NCBI GenBank assembly: GCA_900541175.1
Contig: UQIT01000012.1
Span: forward strand, 1-57,671
Length of the DNA stretch: 57,671 bases
Source of the DNA: an uncultured Collinsella sp.
GTDB lineage: Bacteria; Actinomycetota; Coriobacteriia; Coriobacteriales; Coriobacteriaceae
Direction of reading: 5' to 3'
The notes beneath the pieces were generated by a model. The model saw nothing but the letters and a program-made list of their open reading frames with translations, was not told the origin of the DNA and did not search any database. The first letter of the stretch is position 1, and every line of letters begins with the position of its first letter. Shown one piece after another: positions 34,701 to 42,870 of the stretch. Both the position numbers and the translations under genes were made by a program.

Positions 34701-35397
34701 TGGCATCGAGCGCCGCCTGCGCCTTCTCGGTCGCGGCCTTGCTTGCGCCCAGCGCCGCACGATAGGCATCGGCGAGTGCCGAGGTATCGGCCTGGCCGCG
34801 CGCCACGCGCACGTCGTCCATACCGCCCGGCAACTGGCTCGACAGCTCCAGCAGCTCGCGCACCAGACCCCTGATGGTGGCGCCGGCGCCAAAGGGGCCG
34901 CCCTCGCCCGCCATGGGATACCAGGCGTAGAGGGCCTTGAGCGATGTCGCGAGCTCGGGGGCGGCATCGGGCGCCGTCGCGCGGGCCAGCACATGCTCAA
35001 CAGCCTGATCCATGAGCTCGTCGGTATCGGTGAGCACCGTGAACTCGGGGTCGATGCCCAGCTCCAGCGCGTGCGCGCGCAGGATACGCGAGCACATGCC
35101 GTGAATGGTCGAGATCCATGCATCGTCGACGGTCAGCGCTTCCTCGTCCATGCCCTCGTCGATAAGCGCACGACGTACGCGGTCACGGATCTCGGCCGCG
35201 GCATCCTTGGTAAAGGTGATGGCGAGCACCTGGTCCAGATGCTCGACAAACGGACCGGATTCGGGCGAGAGCGCGTAGACGATGCGGCGCGTGAGGGTAA
35301 AGGTCTTGCCCGAACCGGCGCCCGCCGAGACAAACAGCGGACGGTCGAGCGTTTTGACGATCTGCAGCTGTTGCGGCATCAAAGTCGAAAGATCCAT
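31765..35397 (-). CDS. addA: Helicase-nuclease subunit AddA
   Basis: 1210 residues. UvrD-like Walker A AGAGSGKTFTLTRR lies at about 25-38, then ISTIHGMCSRILRAHALELG, motif II DEFQDTDQMQ, and VHASKGLEYPVVAVA; the RecB-type nuclease domain near the C-terminus has the catalytic RALVIDYKTGG. Together with AddB it processes double-strand breaks for RecA loading, replacing RecBCD. AddB's stop is 3 bp upstream. AAGGAGGG lies about 12 nt before the ATG. Confidence 0.93.
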   Translation of the reverse strand: MDLSTLMPQQLQIVKTLDRPLFVSAGAGSGKTFTLTRRIVYALSPESGPFVEHLDQVLAITFTKDAAAEIRDRVRRALIDEGMDEEALTVDDAWISTIHGMCSRILRAHALELGIDPEFTVLTDTDELMDQAVEHVLARATAPDAAPELATSLKALYAWYPMAGEGGPFGAGATIRGLVRELLELSSQLPGGMDDVRVARGQADTSALADAYRAALGASKAATEKAQAALDAIDAFEASGKTMADAARLMMSCAMPRASKAFPKEQVELLKAEAADAFINIVLACGGPALDALVGLARAVEAEYRALKAGQSALDNNDLLRMAYEALRDYPAIRAAYEGRFKMVMIDEFQDTDQMQVDLIRYLTGAGGRALCTVGDAQQSIYRFRGAEVEVFRRQERKVGSSAAPETAVASDAPAGELVKLVRNFRSHDEVLRYVARVFDGDDGGLMQGFLDLEASDGRKDTLVADASRRQALFVAGGSMQERTQAKARAIAERFRALADAGQPQGGMVLLLGRMTNADVYAQAFRDQGLDCVIAGGSVFAQAAEVQTVRALVCALANPADTAQGLMPLLASPMFALGAQEFLALATKLDSETGETSRRNIDMGIMSDFDVPGLQDLPLVTRAREVLRYALRRVGRDSFAAIARDVVNASGWFVRLGQRGPEGKAIAANVLKALDAVAEAEAEFGNSPRSIALAFDRFLAGKEAPGALNEEGDGAVRIMTVHASKGLEYPVVAVAECFGVRKSSGAAQMGRVEGGAQVVALPARFDGVKLADGTFVKGDDVKKQFEHAFKGKGTSLWLPPELMEDVCATGSPAEAFARLRNDDLQLSLEERARLLYVAMTRARELVILAMDAGASRGKVTAPTFDVETDLTYDVLRRILPTDALDMPQLDADRLVFDNSQPGDYELISLSDFTFGEQAFEANASLDAEGRLVRGDAEPEGAGADARAAVPGPADPKPDSFELVYPQAVGVRMGICPFPARDSYSYSSIAAALHAETEDRAAEARVPMDESGDDAESDGSEMTDADVAAVELAGNPMALGSAFHAACQWLIEMGADALPAERADALARLWRLTPEQRERFDAALNRWLKSAVRAELLAWPCVRAEVPFFSLGCEDKDIARYGAYAEGAIDALATDPADPSRALVIDYKTGGTPDETPDQLLEKHALQARVYADVLHKAGVEAVTVKFVRVEQANPTIFVEPAEPQVVTYNL

Positions 35398-35400
35398 GGT

Positions 35401-38400
35401 CTACACGTCCCTCCTTACAAACGTTCCTTCGTGGTTATACGAGCAGCGCGCATGCGCGGCCTGAGCCGACGTCGGGTCGACGGCGGCAACGTTGCCCGCC
35501 TCGAGCTCGCGCAGACGCTCGGCGATGCCGGTCTCCACGCGATCGAGCAGGGCGTCGAAGTCCATGCTGCCACCCTCGCCGGGGAAGCCCTTCTTGAGGC
35601 CCGGGATACGACCGTCGCCGCGCTCTTCCTCGAGCAGCTCGGCGCTCGCGGCACCGCGCAACGCCGGCTTGCCGCCCTTGGTCGAAAAGTAGAGCGCCGC
35701 GCGGGTGTCCAAATCCAGCGCCCGGCGCATGGCCTGGGCGTAGATGAGCGTTTGGGTATGTGGCGGCAACCAGCGCGGATCGTCGATGGGCGCCGTGCCC
35801 GATTCCTCGTCGCGCACCGTAGGGTCGGCGAGCTTAAACTCCTCAACGCCCGTGCGGTGCTTGTAGTCGATCACCACGGCACGATTCTCGGCGTCCACGT
35901 CCACGCGGTCGATGCGCCCGCCAAGCGGCCAGCCGGCATACTCGACCTTGAGCTCGTTGAAGGCGAACTCCAGGTAGCGCGGGGCAAAGGGGACAAGTGC
36001 CTCGGACTCGTAGGCAAGCACACCCTCCAGCTGCGGCAAGATCTCGGCCACCTGGCGCTCCTCCACCGCAGAGAGCGGCACCAGCGGGCCCTCCGTGCCG
36101 CGCTTGCCGGCGTGCTCGGCCAACGTCTCGTCAAAGACCTCGTGCAGTAGCTCCTGTGCACGCGGCAAATTCTCGGGCGTCACGCGCTCCATGCCCTCTT
36201 GGGGCAGACGGGCATGCAGATGCTCCAGCACGTCGTGGACAAAGTTGCCCTTCTCCATGTTGCCAAAGCCCGCGTCGATAGACTGGGGCTTGACGCGATA
36301 CGACACGAACCAGCACAGTGGGCAGGTAGAATAGGCCTCGATCTGCGAGGCGGACGTCAGACGCGGCACGAGCGGCGCGTCCTCGCCCTCGCCATCGCGA
36401 CGGCGCAGGACCAGATACGGAATGGCTTCATCGCTCAGATGCTGAGGAGCTTCGCAGGTTACGCGCTCGCGCCTAAGACCTTCGCCTGCAGCGGGATCAA
36501 AGTCGGCGATGATATCGCCCTCGCCCACGCGCGTGGGCTTGGCAGCGCCAGCGGCCTCGGCATGTGCCCGCAGCTCGGTCCATACGGCTGCCGGGTAGCA
36601 CTCGCGCGCCTGGCGATCGTGCGTCACGCGGGCGAGCGCGACCGGACCGCTCGCCGCCTGCATCGCACGGCCAAAGCGCACGCGCAGCAGGGCGGCGGGC
36701 TCCAAAGACACGCCGTCGCGGCGCAGCTCGGCCGTCAACGTGGCAAGCGGGCCCTCTTCGTGCGAAAGCGGATAGCTGTCCAGGTCGACATCGGCAAACA
36801 GCACGGCATCGTAGCCGCCAGGACGCAAAACCGACGCATCGGCAAGCGACACGAAGCGCACTTGCGCCCGTGGCGTGCGATCGACCTCGTAGGTCTCGTA
36901 ATCGTAAGCGGTACCGCGCTTGTCCACCTTGGTTCGAACGCCGTCGAGAACCGGTACGGTCGCGGCCTGCGACACGTCGAGCGCGCGAGCATCGTTCATA
37001 AGGATGTCGATGGCATGGCGCAGCAGAGCCGTCTCTGCCTGGCGACGGGCCTGGCCGTCAAGGCCGCCTAGAGCGCGATCGGGCAGTGCCTCGGCAACGG
37101 CGAGCATGGCCTTGAGCGCCGTCACGGGTTTGTCGCGCCACAGCGCCTGAAACACGTCCGAGACCACGCATGGCACGTTCTTAAACCAGTTTTCTTCGCT
37201 GGCGGCCTTGCGGGCGCCCCTCACCTGGCCCTGCACGCTCTGCAGCAGGCTCTTGACGCCCGCCGTGGTCTTGCTGCGCGACAGGCGCACGTTCTTGTCG
37301 AAGCCGCGGGCGCTCGCAGCGTCGGCACCCGAAAGCGGGCTATAAATCCAGTCGGTAAGCTCCGGGGCGGGCCACCACTCGGTCTTGGAGGCGGTGCCCT
37401 CGTCGGCGGCCTTCATGCGCTCGATCAGATTGGCGAGCGCCGTGAACTGCCTGCCCGCGATGGATTGGGAAAACGCCGTGAACTCGGTTGTCTCGGCCGC
37501 AATGTGACGCGCCGCCAAACGAGCAGCGAGTTCGCCAAACAGCTGGGGCGCCCGGGCGGAAACCACGAGCACGCGCGCGGGGTCGGCGTTCGTCGCGGCG
37601 CCGTCGCGCGACACGGACTCCTCACATGCCGCGACCAGGTTCTCGAGAGCATCCACATAAGCGCGGGCGCGGGCATGGGGGCCGGCCACCTCTATAAAAA
37701 TAGGTTGAGCAGCAGGCGCAGAAGCGGTCTCGGGCACAGCGGCGTCCTCCCCCAACGGGGCGGCCTCAAACAGCACGCCGCGGGCATCAAAGGCGGCGGC
37801 CAGGTCCTCGCGCATCGCCGCCTGCTCGCAAGCCAGCAGCACGACAACCTCTCCCCCGCTGTTCGCCACGGCCGACAACAGCTCGAGCAGGCTATGCGTA
37901 AACGACGTGACACCACGCACGCAGACGGCGCGAGCGCACCCCGGCAGGTTGTTCGCCAGGGCTTCTGCCATCATATCGGCGGCTTCGCAGGGCTCGACCA
38001 TATCTCGACGGTCCAAACCGCCCGCGTAGGCACGCAAAAGCTCAAACACACGAGCCTCGGCATCGCTTTTTGGCTCAGGCTGGCAATTGTTGCTACCGCA
38101 TCGCTCGGCCGTCGTCCCCGCCACACCCGGCAGCACATCGCGGGCCATGCGCGCAAACATGCGCACCGTGCCCTGGCTGCGCGAAAGCGGCTGCAGGTCG
38201 GCATCGTCGAGACGCGTGACCATGTCCAAAAACAGCATCTGGCGCTGCAGGTTGTCGACGAAACGGCGCCCGTCGCCCAAAAGCTCCCAAAGCGAGCGAA
38301 GCCACGATGTAGGCGTCTTGTAGTCGATACCCAGCGAAACGCCGGCTTCCGCCGCATCATGACGGCACAGGTCGAGCTCGGCAAACGTTGGTGCCAGCAA

Positions 38401-38499
38401 CACGGCACGCCCGTGACGGGCAATAAGGTCGGCAAGCAGCGCCGACTCGGCATCGCTCAAATCCGTGCCGGCATTGGTGGTATAGATTCGAACAGGCAT
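35401..38499 (-). CDS. addB: Helicase-nuclease subunit AddB
   Basis: 1032 residues, slightly short for AddB (about 1100-1170). The N-terminal part is a decayed helicase fold without a Walker A, as in many actinobacterial or Rex-like forms. The C-terminal nuclease has the catalytic RAVVIDYKHRTGVEEFKL and QIEAYSTCPLCWFVSY upstream. In Bacillus AddB four Cys bind an iron-sulfur cluster around this nuclease. Here C726 and C729 are together and only C1019 remains in the distal group (HARCSYNHEG), so the usual ligand set is incomplete. It precedes addA by 3 bp. GAG/GGACC upstream gives a modest ribosome site. Confidence 0.85.
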   Translation of the reverse strand: MPVRIYTTNAGTDLSDAESALLADLIARHGRAVLLAPTFAELDLCRHDAAEAGVSLGIDYKTPTSWLRSLWELLGDGRRFVDNLQRQMLFLDMVTRLDDADLQPLSRSQGTVRMFARMARDVLPGVAGTTAERCGSNNCQPEPKSDAEARVFELLRAYAGGLDRRDMVEPCEAADMMAEALANNLPGCARAVCVRGVTSFTHSLLELLSAVANSGGEVVVLLACEQAAMREDLAAAFDARGVLFEAAPLGEDAAVPETASAPAAQPIFIEVAGPHARARAYVDALENLVAACEESVSRDGAATNADPARVLVVSARAPQLFGELAARLAARHIAAETTEFTAFSQSIAGRQFTALANLIERMKAADEGTASKTEWWPAPELTDWIYSPLSGADAASARGFDKNVRLSRSKTTAGVKSLLQSVQGQVRGARKAASEENWFKNVPCVVSDVFQALWRDKPVTALKAMLAVAEALPDRALGGLDGQARRQAETALLRHAIDILMNDARALDVSQAATVPVLDGVRTKVDKRGTAYDYETYEVDRTPRAQVRFVSLADASVLRPGGYDAVLFADVDLDSYPLSHEEGPLATLTAELRRDGVSLEPAALLRVRFGRAMQAASGPVALARVTHDRQARECYPAAVWTELRAHAEAAGAAKPTRVGEGDIIADFDPAAGEGLRRERVTCEAPQHLSDEAIPYLVLRRRDGEGEDAPLVPRLTSASQIEAYSTCPLCWFVSYRVKPQSIDAGFGNMEKGNFVHDVLEHLHARLPQEGMERVTPENLPRAQELLHEVFDETLAEHAGKRGTEGPLVPLSAVEERQVAEILPQLEGVLAYESEALVPFAPRYLEFAFNELKVEYAGWPLGGRIDRVDVDAENRAVVIDYKHRTGVEEFKLADPTVRDEESGTAPIDDPRWLPPHTQTLIYAQAMRRALDLDTRAALYFSTKGGKPALRGAASAELLEEERGDGRIPGLKKGFPGEGGSMDFDALLDRVETGIAERLRELEAGNVAAVDPTSAQAAHARCSYNHEGTFVRRDV

Positions 38500-38632
38500 G
38501 GTCCTCCGCTCAAACTGTTCGCAATAATCAATGCATCCATCCTACCCGCCCACGCGGACACATTGCCACCACAGCTCCATCTTTTGGTACAAAGCAACCT
38601 GACCCCAACGAACCAGCCGATTGCGGGCATAT

Positions 38633-38659
38633 AAAAACCGCCCCCGGAGGAGCGGTTTT
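38633..38659 (-). terminator. Terminator after the TrpR-like gene
   Basis: Minus strand AAAACCGCTCC / GGGCGGTTTTT stem ending in T-rich sequence, 20 bp after the stop. Confidence 0.75.
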
Positions 38660-38680
38660 GAACAATTGGTTTTGCGCGGC

Positions 38681-38980
38681 CTACTCGCCATCCTCCAACT
38701 TAATGAGGATCTTGCGGTAGCCACCGTACTCGCCGTTCAGCGCCTTTGAAACGCGGCTCACCGTGGTGGACGAAGCGCCGGTACGGGCCTGAACCTCAAC
38801 ATAAGGCTCGCCCTCGTCCAAATAGCGCGCAACCTGCAAACGCTGAGAAAGGTCGCAAATCTCGCGCGGCGTACAGATATCGGTCAAAAACGCTTGGATA
38901 TCCTTCTCGTCATCCAAAAGACTAAATGCGTGGACCAGCTGCTTGACATCAGGCTTGTCAAACATGTTCTCGATATTCAT
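38681..38980 (-). CDS. TrpR-like (YerC/YecD family) repressor
   Basis: 99 residues. Helical protein with the TrpR-superfamily helix-turn-helix: LTDICTPREICDLSQRLQVARYLDEGEPYVEVQARTGASSTTVSRVSKALNG; the recognition part is TGASSTTVSRV. YerC-type proteins are small DNA-binding regulators of unknown ligand, not tied to tryptophan. The C-terminal YRKILIKLEDGE is typical. It stands alone, divergent from the holin-like gene. Target unknown. Confidence 0.85.
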   Translation of the reverse strand: MNIENMFDKPDVKQLVHAFSLLDDEKDIQAFLTDICTPREICDLSQRLQVARYLDEGEPYVEVQARTGASSTTVSRVSKALNGEYGGYRKILIKLEDGE

Positions 38981-39304
38981 CGATCACCGCCAAACCCGCC
39001 AAAAGGCATCGAAGTTGATACTGACATCGGGCATCGTTCGCCCGTTCTATGCAATAGGGCAACGCCTGTGGCTTTTGCCCGTAGCAGTGTAGCACACCAC
39101 CAAACTAAAGCGACAAGACTCTCTGCCAGCGGCGCGTTTTTCAGGACGAACGCCGTTTAGAAACCGTATGCGCACGTAAGCTCCACGAATATTTGAGACA
39201 ATGGGCGCCCAAACACCGCGGCGCGCCCGCGCAACCATCCAGGTCGCCGCCGCAAGCCGCTTCACGCGACGCCAGCAACCCCGGCGCAAGAAAGGATTCA
39301 CGCC
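38981..39304. other. Divergent promoter region
   Basis: 324 bp between the TrpR-like gene and the holin-like gene. It holds two short hairpins (GGGCATCGTTCGCCC at about 39029-39043; GGGCAA/TTGCCC at 39057-39080). No gene or RNA is supported. Confidence 0.5.
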
Positions 39305-39670
39305 ATGCGCTTTATGCTTAACTGGCTCTTCACCTCGATCGCCATCGCGATCGCCACGTTCCTCGTCCCCGGTATCCAACCCTTCGGCTTTGCCGAGACC
39401 TGGGTCTGCTTTGCCTTTGTGGGACTGTTCCTGAACATTGTCGATTCGCTCGTCAAGCCGTTCCTGACCGTCATCTCACTGCCGCTCACTATTATTACGC
39501 TTGGTGTTTTTCAGCTCGTAGTCAACAGCTTTATGCTCGAGCTGGCCAGCTACCTGTCGGTCAATCTGCTGGGCGCGGGCATCTCCATCGCCAGCTTTGG
39601 ATCGGCCTTTATGGGCAGTATCCTGGTATCCATCACGCGCAGCATCCTCGACAGCATCGCCGAGGACTAA
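39305..39670 (+). CDS. Phage_holin_4_2-type (YvlD-like) membrane protein
   Basis: 121 residues, with four hydrophobic segments (LFTSIAIAIATFLVPGI, CFAFVGLFLNIVDSLV, LTIITLGVFQLVVNSFMLELAS, IASFGSAFMGSILVSI). The VKPFLTVISLPLTIITLGVFQLVVN signature is characteristic of the family. Despite the name it is a chromosomal membrane protein found in many bacteria and is linked in Bacillus to envelope-stress operons. No phage genes are nearby. AAAGGA precedes the ATG and a good terminator follows. Confidence 0.88.
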   Translation: MRFMLNWLFTSIAIAIATFLVPGIQPFGFAETWVCFAFVGLFLNIVDSLVKPFLTVISLPLTIITLGVFQLVVNSFMLELASYLSVNLLGAGISIASFGSAFMGSILVSITRSILDSIAED

Positions 39671-39710
39671 AACGGCCATTCCGGCCGTACCCGTCTCAAC
39701 AGCCCAAAAC

Positions 39711-39748
39711 GAAGGCCGCCCATCGCAAAAATGGGCGGCCTTCTTATT
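39711..39748 (+). terminator. Terminator after the holin-like gene
   Basis: GAAGGCCGCCCA / TGGGCGGCCTTC stem then TTATTT. The preceding A-run on the opposite strand also lets it serve the Rrf2 gene. Confidence 0.85.
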
Positions 39749-39812
39749 TGTCAAGTCTCAAAGGGCGAGAGAATCTACCATTTCTACCCCGTCCCCAAAT
39801 GGCAGGTGTGGG

Positions 39813-40241
39813 TTAGATGACGTAGTCGTAGCCATGGTTGGGAGCGACAAGTTGATCGAGTGTCACACCGTCGAGGTAGTCGTTGATGAGCTTGTCCAGG
39901 TTCTTCCACACGTCGAGCGTGGGGCACTCATCCGAGCGTGAGCAGCCCTTGCAGTCGCCATCCAGGCATGCAACCGGTGCCAGACTGCCCTCGGTCAGGC
40001 GCAGGATCTCGCCCACCGTGTACTGCTCGGGCGGGCGCGTGAGCACGTAGCCGCCGCCCTTGCCGCGCATGCCCGAAAGCATGTTGGCGCGCACGAGCGT
40101 AGCCAAGATGTTCTCGAGATATTTCTCGGAAATCCCCTGTCGCGCCGCGATCTCTTTGAGCGGGATGCGACCGGCCGCCTGGTGCTCGGCCAGATCGACC
40201 ATAACGCGCAGGGCATATCTGCCCTTTGTAGAAACCAACAT
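39813..40241 (-). CDS. Rrf2-family regulator with cysteine cluster
   Basis: 142 residues. The winged helix-turn-helix (GRYALRVMVDLAEHQAAGRIPLKEIAARQGISEKYLENILATLVRANMLSGMRGKGGGYVL) is complete and is followed by four Cys at 92, 97, 100 and 106 (ACLDGDCKGCSRSDEC), resembling the cluster ligands of IscR (C92, C98, C104). It may sense Fe-S status or cysteine, as IscR and CymR do. It is divergent from cysK over 253 bp, so cysteine synthesis is the likely target. CymR itself lacks the Cys cluster, so this is not simply CymR. Confidence 0.88.
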   Translation of the reverse strand: MLVSTKGRYALRVMVDLAEHQAAGRIPLKEIAARQGISEKYLENILATLVRANMLSGMRGKGGGYVLTRPPEQYTVGEILRLTEGSLAPVACLDGDCKGCSRSDECPTLDVWKNLDKLINDYLDGVTLDQLVAPNHGYDYVI

Positions 40242-40358
40242 GTATAGTGCTGCCTTTCGGTCATTTAGTCCGTAGAAATTCTAGCCGAAAAATTGGTTTT
40301 GAAAATACCCGTTCCGGTCAAGATGGTTAATCAGCTCGTAATAATCTTCTATTTCCTA

Positions 40359-40387
40359 TTGCATTACTAGGCTTTAGTGTCTAGTAT
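40359..40387 (+). promoter_or_regulatory. cysK promoter with overlapping inverted repeat
   Basis: TTGCAT (40359-40364) and TAGTAT (40382-40387) are 17 bp apart. An inverted repeat ACTAG (40366-40370) / CTAGT (40381-40385) overlaps the -10, placing a regulator to block polymerase. It lies between the Rrf2 gene and cysK. Confidence 0.6.
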
Positions 40388-40396
40388 GCTTCCCAA

Positions 40397-40436
40397 CAGC
40401 TAAACGAACAACCTATAAGGTTTATGGGTTTAGCTG
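40397..40436 (+). promoter_or_regulatory. Leader hairpin in the cysK 5' UTR
   Basis: CAGCTAAAC (40397-40405) and GTTTAGCTG (40428-40436) are perfect inverted repeats just after the expected transcription start. No riboswitch family is recognised. Could stabilise the mRNA or bind a regulator. Confidence 0.4.
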
Positions 40437-40494
40437 CTACACGCACCGTGAAACCACACGGCAACCAGCAACTTGAACACTTTGGAGGTTCACC

Positions 40495-41433
<939 letters not shown>

Positions 41434-41449
41434 GGGCCCGTCACTTGTC

Positions 41450-41476
41450 GATAGGCCCATGGCATGCCGGCCTATC
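41450..41476 (+). terminator. Hairpin after cysK
   Basis: GATAGGCC / GGCCTATC, 8-bp perfect stem with an 11-nt loop. No T-tract, so possibly an mRNA-stabilising 3' hairpin. Confidence 0.4.
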
Positions 41477-41546
41477 CTCTCTTCTGGCTGCCTGAGCCCA
41501 TCTCGTTAGGGTGTCCCACGAGACGTCCGAACTTGCTACAATGTCT

Positions 41547-41586
41547 GCGGCGCGGAACCAGCCTCCCGCGCCGCTTTTCTTTTTTG
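41547..41586 (+). terminator. Strong terminator just before mnmA
   Basis: GCGGCGCGG / CCGCGCCGC stem, then TTTTCTTTTTT. It ends only about 28 bp before the mnmA start codon, so it either isolates mnmA from cysK or acts as an attenuator. A TACAAT -10-like box lies at 41537-41542. Confidence 0.75.
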
Positions 41587-41614
41587 GCCACATGCCACCA
41601 AGGAGAACCTCCCC

Positions 41615-42715
41615 ATGCACAACAAGCGCGTGCTCGTCGCCATGAGCGGCGGCGTCGATTCTAGCGTGACCGCGTACCTGCTCAAAAGCCAGGGCTACGA
41701 ATGCGTCGGCGCCACCATGCGCCTCACCTGCCCCGCGCCCGACCCCGCCACGGGCACGAGTAAGGTCGACCGCGACATCGCCGATGCAAAGGCCGTCGCC
41801 GAGCGCCTGGGGATACCCCACCATGTGCTCGACCTGCAGCAGACCTTCGACCACAGTGTTATCGAGCGTTTTGTGAACGCCTACCAGGAGGGGCTGACGC
41901 CCAACCCGTGCATCATCTGCAACCGCCACATTAAGTTTGGCGCGTTGCTCGATGCGGCGCTGGACATGGGCTGCGACTACATCGCAACGGGACATTACGC
42001 CAAAACGAGCCAGGCGCCCGACGGCACCTGGCAGCTGCATCGCGGCGAGGACCCCAAAAAGGACCAGAGTTACTTTTTGTATTCGCTCACGCAAGAGCGC
42101 CTGGCACGCACAATCTTTCCGCTGGCAGGCCTGGACAAGGAGCGCGACGTGCGCCGCATTGCCGCCGAGCAGGACTTCATCAACGCCAAGAAGGCCGAAA
42201 GCGAGGATATTTGCTTTATTCCAGACGGTGACTACGCGGGCTATATCGAGCGCCGCTGCGGACATGCCGCTGCACCGGGCGACATCGTATGGCGCGACGG
42301 CAGCGTGGTCGGGCGCCACAACGGCGCACTGCGCTATACCATCGGCCAGCGCAAGGGTTTGGGCGTAGCGATGGCGCATCCCGTATACGTGACAGGCGTC
42401 GACGCCGTCAACAACACCGTGCATCTGGGTGAGGCCGAGGACCTGACCGCCGCGGCGCTCACGGCCGATGAGTGGATCTGGAGCGCGCCGGACGCGCGCA
42501 TGGAGGCCGAGCTGGATGCCGGCGGCATTCGCGTAGACGCCAAGTACCGCTACCGTCAGAAAGACCAGGCAGCGACCCTTACGCGCGGCGCAGACAGGCA
42601 AATGCTGCTAACTTTTAACGAGCCCCAGCGAGCCATCGCCCCCGGCCAAGCCGTCGTAGTCTATCGCGGCGACATCGTCCTGGGCGGCGGTACCGTCACG
42701 GCAGCCATCAAGTAG
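41615..42715 (+). CDS. mnmA: tRNA-uridine 2-sulfurtransferase MnmA
   Basis: 366 residues. The PP-loop motif SGGVDSSV (11-18) activates the uridine by adenylation. The two catalytic Cys are C102 (PNPCIICNRHIKFG) and C200 (ESEDICF), matching E. coli C102 and C199. KDQSYFLYSLTQERL and GLRYTIGQRKG-like GALRYTIGQRKGLGV are also diagnostic. It makes 2-thiouridine at position 34 of Lys, Glu and Gln tRNAs, taking sulfur relayed from cysteine desulfurase. Proximity to cysK is thematically fitting, but a terminator separates them. AAGGAGAA upstream of the ATG. Confidence 0.97.
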   Translation: MHNKRVLVAMSGGVDSSVTAYLLKSQGYECVGATMRLTCPAPDPATGTSKVDRDIADAKAVAERLGIPHHVLDLQQTFDHSVIERFVNAYQEGLTPNPCIICNRHIKFGALLDAALDMGCDYIATGHYAKTSQAPDGTWQLHRGEDPKKDQSYFLYSLTQERLARTIFPLAGLDKERDVRRIAAEQDFINAKKAESEDICFIPDGDYAGYIERRCGHAAAPGDIVWRDGSVVGRHNGALRYTIGQRKGLGVAMAHPVYVTGVDAVNNTVHLGEAEDLTAAALTADEWIWSAPDARMEAELDAGGIRVDAKYRYRQKDQAATLTRGADRQMLLTFNEPQRAIAPGQAVVVYRGDIVLGGGTVTAAIK

Positions 42716-42733
42716 CCCCATCCCCTTCATAAG

Positions 42734-42796
42734 TTGCGGTGAAATAGGGACTGTTTAAGCGTTTAAAACCGCCAAACAGTCCCTATTTCACCGCAA
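42734..42796. repeat. 63-bp intergenic palindrome, copy 2
   Basis: Perfect 23-bp inverted arms, 42734-42756 and 42774-42796, starting TTGCGGTGAAATAGGG. It sits between convergent mnmA and the M42 peptidase gene, 18 bp after the mnmA stop. Same length and arm design as 31690-31752; the central 17 bp differ. Confidence 0.9.
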
Positions 42797-42801
42797 CGCA
42801 C

Positions 42802-42845
42802 AAGAGCGCCCCTGCCGGCAACGTTATACCGGCTAGGACGCTCTT
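42802..42845 (-). terminator. Hairpin at the 3' end of the M42 peptidase gene
   Basis: AAGAGCG / CGCTCTT outer stem with inner GCCGG / CCGGC. No clear T-tract on either strand. Confidence 0.45.
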
Positions 42846-42870
42846 AACTTGCCACGCGCTATAAATGCGT

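Noticed and set aside
32698..36150. 1150-codon plus-strand open frame
   Set aside because: It lies opposite addA and addB. High GC and codon bias make long antisense frames common here, and it lacks motifs or a ribosome site.
39305..39670. Prophage holin
   Set aside because: The protein belongs to the chromosomal Phage_holin_4_2/YvlD-type family and no phage genes flank it.
41441..42601. 386-codon minus-strand open frame
   Set aside because: Antisense to mnmA, whose catalytic motifs are all present.
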